A stretch of DNA of 64,000 bases from Xenorhabdus mauleonii (GCF_900113945.1 NZ_FORG01000023.1:1-64000); one strand, 5' to 3'. Positions 27,277-39,525 are shown, counted from the first letter of the stretch. Notes: generated by a model from the letters alone, not told the origin. Translations and numbers: made by a program.

Positions 27277-27369
27277 TTACAGCAAATTTTCCGCTGGAAT
27301 CACATCAATGATACTCTTACCTTCTAATGACCCATTTTCATTGACCACTTCAGTGGCGATTGCCGCCAT
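27277..27369 (-). pseudogene. Short minus-strand protein remnant
   Basis: A 30-codon frame (MAAIATEVVNENG...IIDVIPAENLL, stop at 27277) squeezed between the csrB terminator and yqcC. The reading could continue upstream only to a TGA near 27388. It has normal amino-acid use but no recognised family. It could be the tail of a lost gene or chance. Confidence 0.25.
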
Positions 27370-27401
27370 TTGAACAACAGATAAGCATCAGACGAAGCAT
27401 C

Positions 27402-27728
27402 ATGAGTATCGAAAAACAAGTTCTACATAAATTACAGTTGATTGAATCTGCCATGAAAACGATAGGTATATGGCAAAATTACCCGCCTAAACCAGAAGCC
27501 TTTGAAAGCACAGAGCCTTTTTCCATTGATACGATGTCGGCTGGTGAGTGGCTCCAATGGGTGTTAATCCCAAGAATGCGTGCACTGATAGAACAGAAAG
27601 CCAAATTGCCGACAGCATTTTCTATCGCTCCATACTTCGAAGAGGTTTATAAAGAGGAAGTCGTGCGTTATTTGCCTTTACTGGAATTGCTGAGGGCTTT
27701 AGATATCCTGTTTACGCAGGACGCTTGA
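27402..27728 (+). CDS. yqcC: YqcC family protein
   Basis: A 108-residue all-helical protein matching E. coli YqcC (conserved FSIDTMSAGEWLQWVLIPRM). Start 27402 (MSIEKQVLHKL) matches the family length; the frame is open back to 27360 without support. The molecular role is unknown. It is followed one base later by truC, and the pair is kept in many enterobacteria. Confidence 0.88.
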   Translation: MSIEKQVLHKLQLIESAMKTIGIWQNYPPKPEAFESTEPFSIDTMSAGEWLQWVLIPRMRALIEQKAKLPTAFSIAPYFEEVYKEEVVRYLPLLELLRALDILFTQDA

Positions 27729-27729
27729 T

Positions 27730-28482
27730 ATGCTGGAAATTATTTATCAGGATGAGCATATTGTTGCGGTTAATAAACCGGCAGGATGGCTGGTTCACCG
27801 CAGTTGGCTTGCACGCCATGAAACCGTTTTTGTCATGCAGACATTGCGCGATCAAATCGGGCAACATGTTTTTCCTGTTCATCGCTTGGATAGACCGACC
27901 TCCGGCGTCTTATTGATGGCGCTTTCAAGTGAAGTTGCCAGAACGCTTTCACAACAATTTGAATTCCATGATGTACAAAAAACATATCATGCGATTGTGC
28001 GGGGTTACGTTGAAGGTGGTGATATTATCGACTACGCCTTGATGGAAGAGCTGGACAAGATAGCAGATAAGTTTGCGGATACTGACCGAGAAGCACAACC
28101 TGCGACAACGCACTACCGTTCATTGGCTAAAGTCGAGTGCCCGGTTGAAATAGGGCGTTACCCGACATCACGTTTCAGTTTGTTGGAGCTAAAACCTAAA
28201 ACCGGTCGTAAACATCAATTGCGGCGGCATATGGCTCATATTCGGCATCCCATCATTGGGGATACCACACATGGTGACTTGCGACAAAATCGAGGAGTTG
28301 CTAAATATTATCAGACAGGAAGGTTAATGCTGCATGCCAGCCATCTTCAATTCAAGCATCCCGTCACAGGCGAAGAGCTTCTTTTGACTGCCCGCTGGGA
28401 ATCATCGTGGCAGCATTTGCTTGAGCAATTTGGTTGGCAGGGCATAGTGCCTGAGCTGGAGTGTTTAACGACTCATAAATGA
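27730..28482 (+). CDS. truC: tRNA pseudouridine(65) synthase TruC
   Basis: TruC makes pseudouridine at position 65 in some tRNAs. The 250-residue protein is of the RluA-type: the catalytic aspartate is in [15 protein letters not shown] and the family segments [17 protein letters not shown] and [11 protein letters not shown] are intact. It is coupled to yqcC and overlaps the reading start region of yqcA. Confidence 0.92.
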   Translation: MLEIIYQDEHIVAVNKPAGWLVHRSWLARHETVFVMQTLRDQIGQHVFPVHRLDRPTSGVLLMALSSEVARTLSQQFEFHDVQKTYHAIVRGYVEGGDIIDYALMEELDKIADKFADTDREAQPATTHYRSLAKVECPVEIGRYPTSRFSLLELKPKTGRKHQLRRHMAHIRHPIIGDTTHGDLRQNRGVAKYYQTGRLMLHASHLQFKHPVTGEELLLTARWESSWQHLLEQFGWQGIVPELECLTTHK

Positions 28483-28517
28483 AAGCAGTATCAAACCGAT
28501 TAAAGAGATCAATATTT

Positions 28518-28964
28518 ATGGCAAAAATTGGTATTTTCGTTGGTACAATTTATGGCAACGCGCTGGCAGTAGCAGAAGAAGCGCAACAAATCCTCGGGCA
28601 GCAGGGGCATGAGGTTGAAATCTATGAAGATGCGACCTTAGAGCAATGGCAGATGTACCAACAACAGATTGTTTTAGTCGTGACTTCAACGACCGGGCAA
28701 GGCGATTTGCCGGACAATATCCAGCCGCTTTATACAGAGATTAGTGATAATCTGGGTTATCAGCCTGGTTTACGTTACGGCCTGATTGCGTTGGGTGACA
28801 GCAGCTATGACACATTCTGCGGTGGTGGACGTGCATTTGACAAGCTGCTGCAAGAGCAGGGAGCCAAACGAATCGGTGATGTGCTGTTGATTGATGCCAT
28901 TGATGTGGTTGAGCCTGAAGTCTTTGCTCAGAATTGGATTGAGGAGTGGGGAAGTTTGCTGTAG
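28518..28964 (+). CDS. yqcA: Flavodoxin YqcA
   Basis: A 148-residue short-chain flavodoxin. The FMN phosphate loop ([11 protein letters not shown]), the [12 protein letters not shown] loop and [15 protein letters not shown] are typical of the MioC/YqcA group. Start 28518 (MAKIGIFVG) follows AAAGAGA; an earlier ATG at 28479 would add a poor N-terminus. Its electron partner is not known. It is the last gene of the first E. coli-like block; yaeH from another block comes next. Confidence 0.9.
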   Translation: MAKIGIFVGTIYGNALAVAEEAQQILGQQGHEVEIYEDATLEQWQMYQQQIVLVVTSTTGQGDLPDNIQPLYTEISDNLGYQPGLRYGLIALGDSSYDTFCGGGRAFDKLLQEQGAKRIGDVLLIDAIDVVEPEVFAQNWIEEWGSLL

Positions 28965-29047
28965 ATGTTTCTCCATCGCACCGCTTATGCCTTAACTTCA
29001 TGCAAAACGTCCTGAGGATAAGCGGTGTAATGGCACAGCAGGCATGA

Positions 29048-29434
29048 TTACTTACGCGTCAGTTTTTCCAGATCTGCCTCGATTTCTGCAATCTTATTGG
29101 CAACAACATGCTCAAGGTGGCGTAAATCATCAAGGATCTTATGTTTCAGATCCACTTCAATCTGATCACGTTTACAAATCTGATCCAGCTCTTCAATCAC
29201 GTAACGCAGGTTGGTATTGATCTCTTTGACTTCTTTGTAACCTTGTCCTGAATTATCGTCAGAAATGGTTTTCAATTGACGTGGATACTTAAACTTAACG
29301 CTTTTTGCGAAAAACTCGCCTTTATCCTTGCGGAAATAAATCTTAAGAATATCGTTATTTGCTTCCTGACGGAGGCTATAGCGATCAATATCTTCTGGAT
29401 GTGTGATTCCCAAACTTTTCAAGTTATCGTACAT
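29048..29434 (-). CDS. yaeH: DUF3461 family protein YaeH
   Basis: A 128-residue acidic protein nearly identical in pattern to E. coli YaeH ([39 protein letters not shown], ending LEKLTRK). No enzyme function is known. It sits downstream of dapD on the same strand, as in E. coli. Confidence 0.9.
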   Translation of the reverse strand: MYDNLKSLGITHPEDIDRYSLRQEANNDILKIYFRKDKGEFFAKSVKFKYPRQLKTISDDNSGQGYKEVKEINTNLRYVIEELDQICKRDQIEVDLKHKILDDLRHLEHVVANKIAEIEADLEKLTRK

Positions 29435-29556
29435 AGTGCGTCACCTAGTCACTTAAATTAAATGGAAAAAGACAAAAAAATAGTGGATTTATTATCCATT
29501 TCGTCATTGTTAAAAGTCAATTGGTTAATGGTTCGGCGTGATGAATGAATAACTTA

Positions 29557-29610
29557 TGCGGGTATGATAATAAGTGCGGGTATGACAACAAATCCAGGCA
29601 TGACAACAAG
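29557..29610 (+). repeat. 18-bp tandem repeat, three copies
   Basis: Three adjacent 18-bp units: TGCGGGTATGATAATAAG, TGCGGGTATGACAACAAA and TCCAGGCATGACAACAAG, in the gap between dapD and yaeH. An inverted repeat AAGCCACCT/AGGTGGCTT (29608-29642) directly adjoins, probably part of the dapD 3' end. No function is evident. Confidence 0.8.
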
Positions 29611-29655
29611 CCACCTATGGTAAGGTGAGCGCAAGGTGGCTTGTATGTACTGAAA

Positions 29656-30480
29656 TTAGTCAATATTTCTCAGCAGTTCATTGATACCCACCTTGCCACG
29701 GGTTTTGGCATCAACTTTTTTCACGATAACTGCGCAGTACAAGCTGTAGCTGCCATCTTTCGAAGGAAGGTTACCGGATACCACAACGGAGCCAGCAGGA
29801 ACACGGCCGTAATGGATCTCACCTGTTTCGCGATCGTAAATTTTGGTGCTTTGGCCGATATAAACGCCCATAGAGATGACTGAGCCTTCTTCCACGATAA
29901 CGCCTTCTACGATCTCAGAGCGTGCGCCGATAAAGCAGTTGTCTTCAATGATAGTTGGGTTGGCCTGCAATGGCTCCAGAACGCCCCCAATGCCAACGCC
30001 ACCGGACAGGTGAACGTTTTTGCCGATTTGTGCACAAGAACCTACTGTAGCCCAAGTATCGACCATTGAACCTTCATCCACATAGGCGCCAAGGTTCACG
30101 TAAGATGGCATCAGTACTGTATTACGGGCGATGTAAGCACCTTGGCGAACAGCCGCAGGAGGTACAACGCGGAACCCTTCTTTTTCGAAACGAGCCTGAT
30201 CATAATCAGCAAATTTCATGGGAACTTTGTCGAAATAGCGGCTTTCAGCCCCTTCCATTACTTGATTGTCATTGATGCGGAAAGAGAGCAATACCGCTTT
30301 CTTCAACCACTGATGCGTCACCCATTGCCCATCGATCTTTTCTGCGACACGCAATTTTCCGCTGTCCAGCAGTTGGATTACCTGATTAATGGCATCACGG
30401 GTCACGCCATCCACCGTAGTTGGAGTTATGTTTGTGCGGTTTTCAAATGCATTTTCGATAGTAGCTTGTAATTGCTGCAT
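29656..30480 (-). CDS. dapD: Tetrahydrodipicolinate N-succinyltransferase DapD
   Basis: DapD transfers succinyl from succinyl-CoA to tetrahydrodipicolinate in the lysine and meso-diaminopimelate pathway, needed for peptidoglycan. The 274-residue protein has a helical N-terminal part and a left-handed beta-helix of hexapeptide repeats ([40 protein letters not shown] region) and matches the E. coli length. It lies downstream of glnD on the same strand. Confidence 0.95.
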   Translation of the reverse strand: MQQLQATIENAFENRTNITPTTVDGVTRDAINQVIQLLDSGKLRVAEKIDGQWVTHQWLKKAVLLSFRINDNQVMEGAESRYFDKVPMKFADYDQARFEKEGFRVVPPAAVRQGAYIARNTVLMPSYVNLGAYVDEGSMVDTWATVGSCAQIGKNVHLSGGVGIGGVLEPLQANPTIIEDNCFIGARSEIVEGVIVEEGSVISMGVYIGQSTKIYDRETGEIHYGRVPAGSVVVSGNLPSKDGSYSLYCAVIVKKVDAKTRGKVGINELLRNID

Positions 30481-30520
30481 AGGTATGCTGTTCCTAATGT
30501 CTGTTAAGTCGAGAGTCTTA

Positions 30521-33175
30521 CTATAGTTTATCCCGTGTGTTGAGGGCTTCTGTCAACCTTTCTGATAATTCATCCCTGATTTTTTTATGTAACGCGTTTT
30601 GATCTTTATCTGCCAGAACAAAAAAATCTTCGACGCGTTCCCCAATGGTGGTAATTCGGGCACCGTGCAAGTAAACGCCCAGTTCAGCAAAAATATTGCC
30701 CACTCTAGCCAGCAATCCGGGCTGATCCAACGCAATCAACTCCATGTAGGTTCGCCGGGTGTTATGTGTCGGTAAAAATTTAACGTTGGTTGGCACGTTA
30801 AAATGGCGCAATTTGGTGGGCAGATTGCGCGCTCGTGGTGCTTTAGGATGGGGATCGTTGACGACTTCCAGTAAAGCCCGGCGGATAGGTTCGTGGCGAT
30901 CAAGTGACAATGGGTGGCCGTTTGGTTCCAATACCACAAAAGTATCCATCGCCATTCCATCACGGCTTGTAAAGATCTGGGCATCATGGACACTGAGATT
31001 GCGCCTGTCCAGCTCGCCTGCCACGGCAGCAAAAAGCGAAGGGCGATCTTGGCACCAAATGAAAATTTCTGTGCCACCGTGGGAAAATGCAGTGCTGATC
31101 AAGACCATCGGCTCTGAAGAGACATGGTGGACTAAATGACAGGCATGCCACGCCAATTGATCGGGGGAATGGCGCAGAAAATAGTCCGCATGGCAACGGC
31201 TCCAGATATTGTGCAGTTGCTGTTCGTCGATATTTTCTTGTCGCAGCAGAGCCAGCGCCTGTAAGCGATTATTGCGGATACGTTCCCGCAAATCCGGCGG
31301 ATTCTGAATGCCTTGGCGCAATTGCGCTTCAGTGGCAAAGAAAAGTTCCCGTATCAGACTTTGCTTCCAGCTATTCCAAAGTTTGGCATTGGTGGCACAA
31401 ATATCTGCAACCGTCAGGCAAATTAAATAATTCAGCCGTGTTTGATTTTTAACAATTCCCGCAAATTGCTGGATAACGTCAGGATCTTGAATATCCCGCC
31501 GCTGTGCAGTGACTGACATCAACAGGTGATCACGAACCAGCCATTCGACTAATTCCGCCTCTCTGGTCGTCAACCCATGCTGTAGTGCGAACGTAAAGGC
31601 ATCTTTGGCACCCAGTTCGGAATGATCGCCATTGCGTCCTTTGGCAATGTCATGGAAAAAAGCAGCCAGACGCAACAGCTCCAGTTGGGGGATCCGGGGA
31701 TAAAGCTCAACACACAAGGGGTGGATCACACGGTTGTTTTCATCGGCGAAACTTTCCAGCTTGAGCAGTACTCGTATCGTATGCTCATCAACGGTGTAAA
31801 CATGAAAAAGGTCAAATTGCATCTGGCCTACGATATTACTCCATTGCGGCATATAAGCCCCCAGCACGCTATGGCGGTGCATGGGAAGCAGCGCGCCACT
31901 GACAGCATGGGGATGGCGAAGAATATCCATGAAAATCTGTCGGGCTTCCGGTAGCTCACATAAAGGGGCGGTCAGGTTTCTGCGGGCGTAGCGAAGTTGA
32001 CGCAATGTTGTGGAATAAATCCCTCTAATTTCGCGATGTTCGGCCATGTGATAAAACATTTTCAATATGGAAGTGGGTTCACGGCTGAATAGCGTTTCAT
32101 CAATTAAATCGATGAGATCTCCCCGCAATTGGAATTCTGCACTCAAGGGGCGCGGCTTTTCATTGGGTTGCAGTGTCAGGATCGCTTCATCAAACAGTTG
32201 CAGCAGCATGTTATTCAGCTCACTGACACGGCGTGTCATGCGGTAGAAATCTTTCATCATCCGTTCGACAGGCTGGTTGCGTTCTCCCTCATAACCAAGC
32301 AGTCGAGCGACATTGAACTGGTTTTCAAACAACAGGCGGTTGTCGTAGCGGTTAACAGTCAGGTGAAGAGCAAAACGGATGCGCCAGAGAAAACTCTGGC
32401 ATTCGTTCAGCTCGTTACGTTCTTCATCCTTTAGGAAGCCGAAAGCAACCATCTCATTCAGTGAAGTTGCGCCAAAATGGCGGTGGGCAACCCAAAGTAA
32501 AGTGTGGATATCACGCAATCCGCCCGGGCTGCTTTTAATATCTGGCTCAAGGTTGTAACTGGTGCTGTGATAACGTTGATGGCGCTCCCGCTGTTCGGCC
32601 AGCTTTGCATTGAAAAACTGCGCAGAAGGCCAGAAATCATCGCTGAAAATATGCTTCTGCAACCGGAGAAACAAAGGTAAATCACCACAAATCAAGCGGG
32701 ACTCAATCAGGTTGGTAGCGATGGTCAGATCAGACAGCCCTTTGTCCAGACACTCTTCGAACGTTCTTACGCTATGGCCCACTTCCAGACGGATATCCCA
32801 GAGCAGGGCAATCAATTTTCCAATGCACGCTGATTGTTCTTCGGTCAATGAATGTTCGCTCAGAATAAGCAAATCAATGTCCGAAAGAGGGTGCAGCTCA
32901 CGGCGTCCGTAACCTCCGACAGCTATCAGGGTGAGAGAGGTTATCTGTTCAAACCCTCGCGCCTGCCATAATCGATTTAGCAGCTTGTCAATATAATCAC
33001 TGCGGGCATGAATTAGGGCATCCGGTGAAATTCCTGCCTTGAATGACTGCTCCAGCCATAATTGAAATTCATCAACGTGCTGTTTCAGGGCCGAAAATTG
33101 CAGGTCATCGTGGGAAAATTCCATCGGGGAAAGAGGAGGTACAGGCGCTTGTGTTAAGGATATATTGGCTGGCAT
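30521..33175 (-). CDS. glnD: Bifunctional PII uridylyltransferase/UMP-removing enzyme GlnD
   Basis: GlnD senses glutamine and adds or removes UMP on PII proteins, setting glutamine synthetase activity and Ntr gene expression. The 884-residue protein has, in order, a nucleotidyltransferase domain ([19 protein letters not shown]), an HD hydrolase domain ([18 protein letters not shown]) and two C-terminal ACT domains ([19 protein letters not shown] and [18 protein letters not shown]). All parts are intact. It is followed by dapD. Confidence 0.95.
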   Translation of the reverse strand: MPANISLTQAPVPPLSPMEFSHDDLQFSALKQHVDEFQLWLEQSFKAGISPDALIHARSDYIDKLLNRLWQARGFEQITSLTLIAVGGYGRRELHPLSDIDLLILSEHSLTEEQSACIGKLIALLWDIRLEVGHSVRTFEECLDKGLSDLTIATNLIESRLICGDLPLFLRLQKHIFSDDFWPSAQFFNAKLAEQRERHQRYHSTSYNLEPDIKSSPGGLRDIHTLLWVAHRHFGATSLNEMVAFGFLKDEERNELNECQSFLWRIRFALHLTVNRYDNRLLFENQFNVARLLGYEGERNQPVERMMKDFYRMTRRVSELNNMLLQLFDEAILTLQPNEKPRPLSAEFQLRGDLIDLIDETLFSREPTSILKMFYHMAEHREIRGIYSTTLRQLRYARRNLTAPLCELPEARQIFMDILRHPHAVSGALLPMHRHSVLGAYMPQWSNIVGQMQFDLFHVYTVDEHTIRVLLKLESFADENNRVIHPLCVELYPRIPQLELLRLAAFFHDIAKGRNGDHSELGAKDAFTFALQHGLTTREAELVEWLVRDHLLMSVTAQRRDIQDPDVIQQFAGIVKNQTRLNYLICLTVADICATNAKLWNSWKQSLIRELFFATEAQLRQGIQNPPDLRERIRNNRLQALALLRQENIDEQQLHNIWSRCHADYFLRHSPDQLAWHACHLVHHVSSEPMVLISTAFSHGGTEIFIWCQDRPSLFAAVAGELDRRNLSVHDAQIFTSRDGMAMDTFVVLEPNGHPLSLDRHEPIRRALLEVVNDPHPKAPRARNLPTKLRHFNVPTNVKFLPTHNTRRTYMELIALDQPGLLARVGNIFAELGVYLHGARITTIGERVEDFFVLADKDQNALHKKIRDELSERLTEALNTRDKL

Positions 33176-33357
33176 ATACAGATACCCATAATGAGAAAGC
33201 TCATGAGGAAACGATGCATGATGACCAGATTACTGAGAAAATGGTGAGATGAACAGGGATTATTGGCAACAGGGAGAGAATGAAGCGCCTGTTTGCAGGC
33301 GCTTCATTGATTAGAAAAGAGATATGTATAGAGCAAAAAGGGTATCTTGAGCGGTAA

Positions 33358-34155
33358 TTATGCGTTCACCAATACCGCAGAAATATGTGGCTCTTCTTCT
33401 TTGCGCAATGTCATGATTTCACAGCCATTGTCGGTAACGACAATCGTGTGCTCATACTGTGCAGACCAACCACGATCTTTAGTTTTGACTGTCCAGCCAT
33501 CTTTCATGGTACGGATGCGGAAATCACCCGCATTGACCATTGGCTCAATAGTGAATGCCATGCCTTTTTGCAGCACTACGCCGCCGTCATCTGCATCATA
33601 ATGCAGGACATGTGGCTCTTCGTGGAAGACTCGACCAATGCCATGACCGCAATATTCACGGACAACGGAATAATCATTGCCTTCTACAAATTGCTGGATA
33701 GCTTTACCGATAGTACGCAGGCGGATGCCCGGTTTAACCATTTTCAGCGCCAGATACAGACTTTCTTGTGTCACGCGGCACAGACGCTCACCTTGAATGG
33801 TTGGGTTGCCGACAATGAACATTTTCGATGTATCGCCGTGGAATTCATCTTTGATGACAGTAACGTCGATATTGACGATATCACCTTCTTTCAACACCTT
33901 GTCATCACTTGGAATGCCGTGGCAAATCACGTCATTGACGGAGATGCACACAGATTTAGGGAAACCGTGGTAGCCCAGACAAGCAGAAATGGCCTGCTGT
34001 TTTTCAGTGATATGCTTGTGACAAATACGATCGAGTTCACCGGTGGTCACACCCGCCTTAACGTAAGGCTCAATCATTTCCAGAACTTCGGCTGCCAAGC
34101 GTCCGGCAACACGCATTTTCTGGATGTCTTCTTCTGTTTTGATAGAAATTGCCAT
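33358..34155 (-). CDS. map: Methionine aminopeptidase, type I
   Basis: Map removes the initiator methionine from new proteins. The 265-residue enzyme has the metal ligands in VNIDVTVIKDEFHGDTS, CGHGIGRVFHEEPHVLHY and TIEPMVN, as in E. coli. It is divergent from rpsB, the standard order. A long frame on the opposite strand is only its mirror. Confidence 0.95.
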   Translation of the reverse strand: MAISIKTEEDIQKMRVAGRLAAEVLEMIEPYVKAGVTTGELDRICHKHITEKQQAISACLGYHGFPKSVCISVNDVICHGIPSDDKVLKEGDIVNIDVTVIKDEFHGDTSKMFIVGNPTIQGERLCRVTQESLYLALKMVKPGIRLRTIGKAIQQFVEGNDYSVVREYCGHGIGRVFHEEPHVLHYDADDGGVVLQKGMAFTIEPMVNAGDFRIRTMKDGWTVKTKDRGWSAQYEHTIVVTDNGCEIMTLRKEEEPHISAVLVNA

Positions 34156-34293
34156 GAAATGGTTCCACTTAAGTCGGAAAATTACCGACTCCTTGATATT
34201 AATGAAGGAAAAATGTTGTCGGTAATGGTATCAGCCCGCCGGATGTCTGCCAATAACCGTCGGCTGACAGACGCGTAAAAGCTGTAACAAATG

Positions 34294-34323
34294 TTGGAGT
34301 ATAGTGGCAGTTTATGGTATAAA
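34294..34323 (+). promoter_or_regulatory. Probable rpsB promoter
   Basis: TTGGAG (34294-34299), an 18-bp spacer and TATAAA (34318-34323), followed by a GC-rich GCGCGCC stretch of the kind seen at stringently controlled promoters. It would give a leader of about 215 nt before rpsB. Confidence 0.5.
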
Positions 34324-34330
34324 GCGCGCC

Positions 34331-35270
<940 letters not shown>

Positions 35271-35325
35271 TAAGGCATGCTCATTTTTGAGCCCTTATTG
35301 ACCAGGTATTGAAATATATTGGTTA

Positions 35326-35348
35326 GGGGGCCTGTTACGGCCCCCTTT
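35326..35348 (+). terminator. Hairpin between rpsB and tsf
   Basis: GGGGGCC (35326-35332) pairs with GGCCCCC (35339-35345), followed by only three T. It looks like a partial terminator or attenuator that lowers tsf expression relative to rpsB. Confidence 0.65.
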
Positions 35349-35435
35349 AGCTATCTGATATAGAACTATTATCTGATATAGAACTTTCCACGCGGAATAT
35401 TATCTTCCCGCGAGACACATCGAGGAATAAAACAA

Positions 35436-36293
35436 ATGGCTGACATTACCGCTGCTCTGGTAAAAGAACTGCGTGAGCGTACTGGCGCAGGCATGATGGA
35501 ATGTAAAAAAGCACTGGTTGAAGCAAATGGTGATATCGAGCTGGCTATCGATAACATGCGTAAATCAGGTCAGGCAAAAGCGGCTAAGAAAGCAGGTCGC
35601 GTTGCTGCTGAAGGTGTGATTCTGGTTGAAGTTGCGGCTGATGCTAAATTCGCAGGTATCGTTGAACTGAACTGTGAAACTGACTTCGTTGCTAAAGACT
35701 CCGGCTTCCTGGCGTTCGGTAAAGAAGTTATTACTTCCGTTATGGCTGACAAAAACGCTGACATCGATGCTCTGAAAGCTAAGTTCGAAGAACAGCGTAC
35801 TGCACTGGTTGCAAAAATCGGTGAAAACATCAACATCCGTCGCGTTGAAATCCTGGAAGGCGAAGCTGTAGGTTCTTACCTGCACGGCGCACGCATCGGT
35901 GTTCTGGTTGCAGCTGAAGGCGCAAGCGAAGAGCTGATCAAACACGTTGCAATGCACGTTGCTGCAAGCAAGCCAGAATATGTGAACCCAACTGACGTTC
36001 CTGCTGAAGTTGTTGAGCGTGAGCATCAGATCCAGATGGACATCGCAATGCAGTCCGGCAAACCTCGCGAAATCGCAGAGAAAATGGTTTCTGGCCGCAT
36101 GAACAAATTCACTGGCGAAATCTCTCTGACTGGTCAGAATTTCGTTATGGATCCAAGCAAATCTGTTGGCGATCTGCTGAAAGAGAAAAATGCTAAAGTG
36201 ATCAACTTCATCCGCTTCGAAGTAGGTGAAGGTATCGAGAAAGTTGAAGCTGATTTCGCGGCAGAAGTTGCTGCAATGAGCAAGCAGTCTTAA
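35436..36293 (+). CDS. tsf: Translation elongation factor Ts
   Basis: EF-Ts exchanges GDP for GTP on EF-Tu. The 285-residue protein has the conserved N-terminal domain ([20 protein letters not shown]) and the core [15 protein letters not shown], including the TDFVAKD segment that binds EF-Tu. Codon use is strongly biased, typical of a highly expressed gene. Confidence 0.97.
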   Translation: MADITAALVKELRERTGAGMMECKKALVEANGDIELAIDNMRKSGQAKAAKKAGRVAAEGVILVEVAADAKFAGIVELNCETDFVAKDSGFLAFGKEVITSVMADKNADIDALKAKFEEQRTALVAKIGENINIRRVEILEGEAVGSYLHGARIGVLVAAEGASEELIKHVAMHVAASKPEYVNPTDVPAEVVEREHQIQMDIAMQSGKPREIAEKMVSGRMNKFTGEISLTGQNFVMDPSKSVGDLLKEKNAKVINFIRFEVGEGIEKVEADFAAEVAAMSKQS

Positions 36294-36305
36294 TTTTCTT
36301 AAACG

Positions 36306-36335
36306 GAGCCGCCGATTGGCGGTTCTGTTTTATTT
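36306..36335 (+). terminator. tsf terminator
   Basis: GAGCCGCC (36306-36313) pairs with GGCGGTTC (36318-36325) through a GATT loop, followed by TGTTTTATTT. Confidence 0.8.
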
Positions 36336-36392
36336 CATGATGAATTTTTACATCTGGGCTGCGTATCGTGGATGTTGCGTAGCGTGGATATT

Positions 36393-36578
36393 TATACCCA
36401 ATGGATTTCAAGTGGCATCGCGGCGGCAAGGGAACGAATTTACCCAGCCCAAGTCTGGCCTCCGGTGAAAAGCTCCCGCTTTTCATTAATTCCCGGAAAC
36501 ATAGATAACTATGTGGCAGGGAGACAGCGCTGAATAAGCGCAGCCAGCAAAGACGCAACTTGAAAGACGAAAGGTATA
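36393..36578 (-). repeat. Family A intergenic repeat, inverted copy
   Basis: A 186-bp copy on the minus strand between tsf and pyrH, with ends TATACCCAATGGATTTCAAG and ACTTGAAAGACGAAAGGTAT. It contains the stem TGAAAAGC-TCCC-GCTTTTCA (36466-36485), TCTGGCCTCCGG and the CCCGG...ATAGATAACTATG block. Its stem sequence differs from other copies but remains fully paired. Confidence 0.8.
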
Positions 36579-36626
36579 GTAATTAGATAAATCCCCAATA
36601 TCCTTATTTGCTTAGGACTGAACACC

Positions 36627-37355
36627 ATGGCAACCAATGCAAAACCCGTATATCAGAGAATCCTGCTTAAGCTCAGTGGAGAAGCCCTGCAAGGCGCAGA
36701 AGGTTTTGGTATCGACGCCAGCGTCTTAGACCGCATGGCTCAGGAAATCAAAGAACTGGTTGAGTTGGGCATTCAGGTCGGTGTCGTTATTGGAGGAGGC
36801 AACCTGTTTCGAGGTGCCGGCTTGGCCGAAGCAGGAATGAACCGTGTAGTAGGCGATCACATGGGCATGTTGGCGACTGTGATGAACGGTCTGGCTATGC
36901 GTGATGCTTTACACCGCGCCTATGTGAACGCTCGTTTAATGTCTGCCATCCCACTAAATGGCGTATGTGACAATTATAGCTGGGCTGAGGCAATCAGCTT
37001 ACTGCGTCACGGTCGCGTTGTTATTTTCTCTGCGGGTACTGGTAACCCGTTCTTTACAACAGATTCCGCTGCATGTCTGCGTGGCATTGAAATTGAAGCG
37101 GATGTTGTATTAAAAGCCACTAAAGTTGATGGCGTTTATTCTGCTGATCCCGTGAAAAATCCTGACGCTGTTCTTCATGATAAACTCACTTATCAGGACG
37201 TATTGGAACGTGAATTGAAAGTGATGGATCTTGCTGCCTTTACGCTGGCTCGCGACCATAACCTGCCAATTCGTGTCTTTAATATGAATAAGCCTGGTGC
37301 ACTTCGTCGCGTTGTGATGGGTGAAAATGAAGGTACGCTGATTTCTAAAGACTGA
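36627..37355 (+). CDS. pyrH: UMP kinase PyrH
   Basis: PyrH phosphorylates UMP to UDP in pyrimidine nucleotide synthesis; the bacterial enzyme is a hexamer controlled by GTP and UTP. The 242-residue protein has [37 protein letters not shown] and [13 protein letters not shown], all family segments of the amino-acid kinase fold. It stands between tsf and frr as in E. coli. Confidence 0.96.
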   Translation: MATNAKPVYQRILLKLSGEALQGAEGFGIDASVLDRMAQEIKELVELGIQVGVVIGGGNLFRGAGLAEAGMNRVVGDHMGMLATVMNGLAMRDALHRAYVNARLMSAIPLNGVCDNYSWAEAISLLRHGRVVIFSAGTGNPFFTTDSAACLRGIEIEADVVLKATKVDGVYSADPVKNPDAVLHDKLTYQDVLERELKVMDLAAFTLARDHNLPIRVFNMNKPGALRRVVMGENEGTLISKD

Positions 37356-37518
37356 TTTTTAGAACTTAAGCTCAGAGACATCGGTGAAGTTTGACGGTAT
37401 GATCAGCGGCCTGATGCGCCAAATTTAATGACACTGGCCACTTAATGATTTTGATGCGCATATCTGTTATTGACGCATGAGTGGCCTAAAAAATAACCAT
37501 ATCCCAAGGGTTTGTAAC

Positions 37519-38076
37519 GTGATTAATGAAATCAAAAAAGACGCACAAGACCGCATGGAAAAAAGCGTCGAAGCACTGAAAAACCAAATCAGCAAGGTTC
37601 GTACTGGCCGTGCTTCTCCTAGCCTGTTGGATGGCATCAGCGTTGAATATTATGGCTCTGCGACTCCATTGCGCCAGATTGCAAACGTAGTTGCAGAAGA
37701 TGCTCGTACGTTAGCTATCACTGTATTTGACCGCTCTATGACTGCGGCAGTTGAAAAAGCCATTATGGCATCTGATCTGGGTCTGAACCCATCTTCTGCC
37801 GGAACCATCATCCGTGTTCCATTGCCACCGCTGACAGAAGAGCGCCGTAAAGACCTGATCAAAATTGTTCGCAACGAAGCGGAACAGGGACGCGTAGCCG
37901 TTCGTAACATTCGCCGTGATTCTAACGATAAAATCAAAGCCCTGCTGAAAGACAAAGAGATCAGTGAAGATGAAGAGCGTCGTTCACAAGATGACATTCA
38001 GAAATTGACTGACACCTTCATCAAGAAGATTGATGAAGTACTGGCGAATAAAGAAGCTGAATTGATGGACTTCTGA
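37519..38076 (+). CDS. frr: Ribosome recycling factor
   Basis: Frr splits post-termination ribosomes with EF-G. Start GTG 37519 gives 185 residues, as in E. coli; a frame from ATG 37477 would add 14 unusual residues. AAGGG lies upstream of GTG. Conserved parts are [23 protein letters not shown] and [14 protein letters not shown]. Confidence 0.95.
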   Translation: MINEIKKDAQDRMEKSVEALKNQISKVRTGRASPSLLDGISVEYYGSATPLRQIANVVAEDARTLAITVFDRSMTAAVEKAIMASDLGLNPSSAGTIIRVPLPPLTEERRKDLIKIVRNEAEQGRVAVRNIRRDSNDKIKALLKDKEISEDEERRSQDDIQKLTDTFIKKIDEVLANKEAELMDF

Positions 38077-38109
38077 TTTTCATCTCATAACTTCTATTTC
38101 ATAAATAGC

Positions 38110-38146
38110 AACGCCGCAGTTCTTGCGGCGTTGTTCTTATTTTTTA
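38110..38146 (+). terminator. frr terminator
   Basis: AACGCCGCA (38110-38118) pairs with TGCGGCGTT (38124-38132), followed by GTTCTTATTTTTT. Confidence 0.85.
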
Positions 38147-38249
38147 TATTACATTTTGTATCACATTTCTTTCTCAAGCGATGGACATAGCGATCTATAC
38201 CGCTCAAACTATTGTGATTTTATATCAGTAGCACATTCAGAGTATAAAA

Positions 38250-39446
38250 ATGAAACGGTTAACTATTCTTGGCTCAACAGGGTCGATAGGGAAAAGTACG
38301 CTTTCTGTTGTCCGAAATAATCCAGATAAATTCAGTGTAGTGGCACTTGTCGCTGGGAAAAATGCAGAAGTTATGGCACAGCAGTGTCTGGAATTTTGCC
38401 CACAATATGCCGCGATGGCCGATGAGCATTCAGCAAATGTATTGCGTCAATTGTTGCTAGAGCAGGGAAGTAAAACGGAAGTTCTGTTCGGTAAAGATGC
38501 AATTTGTGATTTGGCTGCACTGGAAGACGTCGATCAGGTTATGTCTGCGATTGTTGGTGTGGCGGGATTATTACCAACATTGGCAGCAATTCGCAAAGGC
38601 AAGCAGGTATTGTTGGCGAATAAAGAGTCTTTGATTACCAGTGGCCGCCTGTTTATGAATGCCGTTGCTCAGTATGGTGCTCAATTGTTGCCAATCGATA
38701 GTGAACATAATGCCATTTTCCAAAGTCTGCCGGAAAAAGTTCAGCACAATCTTGGCAAAGCGAATTTACAGGAACAGGGTATTACCAGCGTAATCCTGAC
38801 AGGTTCAGGCGGCCCGTTCCGTACTACTCCTCTGGATAAACTACCTTTGGTGACACCAGATGAAGCCTGCGCCCATCCTATTTGGTCAATGGGGCGTAAA
38901 ATCTCAGTAGATTCAGCAACCATGATGAATAAAGGGTTGGAGTACATTGAAGCCCGCTATTTATTCAATGCCTCTGCTGAAGAAATGGAAGTGTTGCTGC
39001 ACCCGCAGTCAGTTATTCACTCAATGGTTCGTTATCATGACGGCAGCATTATCGCGCAACTGGGGACACAGGACATGTGCACTCCGATAGCTTATGCGAT
39101 GGCTTATCCTAATCGTATTCAGTCTGGTGCAAAGCCGCTGGATTTTGCTGAATTGAGTATGCTCACCTTTGAAAAGCTGGATTACCAGCGCTACCCTTGC
39201 CTGAAATTAGCCATTGAGGCTTGTCATGAAGGCCAGTCAGCGACAACGGCTTTGAATGCCGCTAATGAAGAAACTGTTGATGCTTTCTTGAAAGGTGGAA
39301 TTCGTTTCACAGATATCGCGATAATCAATCGATTGGTGGTCGAAAAATTAAATTTATCTGAACCTCAAAGCATAGAAGAGGTCTTAGAAATCGACAACAT
39401 AGCCAGAATTTTCGCGAGAGAAACCATCAGAAGTTTTGCTAAATAG
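38250..39446 (+). CDS. dxr: 1-deoxy-D-xylulose 5-phosphate reductoisomerase
   Basis: Dxr (IspC) makes MEP, the committed step of non-mevalonate isoprenoid synthesis, feeding undecaprenyl phosphate and quinones. The 398-residue protein has the NADPH loop [14 protein letters not shown], metal ligands in [10 protein letters not shown] and [10 protein letters not shown], and the flexible lid with [14 protein letters not shown]. Length and order match E. coli. Confidence 0.96.
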   Translation: MKRLTILGSTGSIGKSTLSVVRNNPDKFSVVALVAGKNAEVMAQQCLEFCPQYAAMADEHSANVLRQLLLEQGSKTEVLFGKDAICDLAALEDVDQVMSAIVGVAGLLPTLAAIRKGKQVLLANKESLITSGRLFMNAVAQYGAQLLPIDSEHNAIFQSLPEKVQHNLGKANLQEQGITSVILTGSGGPFRTTPLDKLPLVTPDEACAHPIWSMGRKISVDSATMMNKGLEYIEARYLFNASAEEMEVLLHPQSVIHSMVRYHDGSIIAQLGTQDMCTPIAYAMAYPNRIQSGAKPLDFAELSMLTFEKLDYQRYPCLKLAIEACHEGQSATTALNAANEETVDAFLKGGIRFTDIAIINRLVVEKLNLSEPQSIEEVLEIDNIARIFARETIRSFAK

Positions 39447-39516
39447 CGAATTTTATTAATAAGTATATGTTTGTTTGCGTTTTGGCAAATGATATAGTTC
39501 GGCGGTAAATTATAGT

Positions 39517-39525
39517 TGTTATAAT
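39517..39525 (+). promoter_or_regulatory. Extended -10 promoter upstream of uppS
   Basis: TGTTATAAT is an exact extended -10 element; no good -35 lies 17 bp upstream, as is allowed for this type. It would start a leader of about 185 nt for uppS and the following operon. The rest of the gap shows no gene. Confidence 0.45.

Noticed and set aside
33385-34278. Long plus-strand frame opposite map (297 codons)
   Set aside because: It mirrors a highly conserved gene, map, and has no ribosome site or protein-like features.
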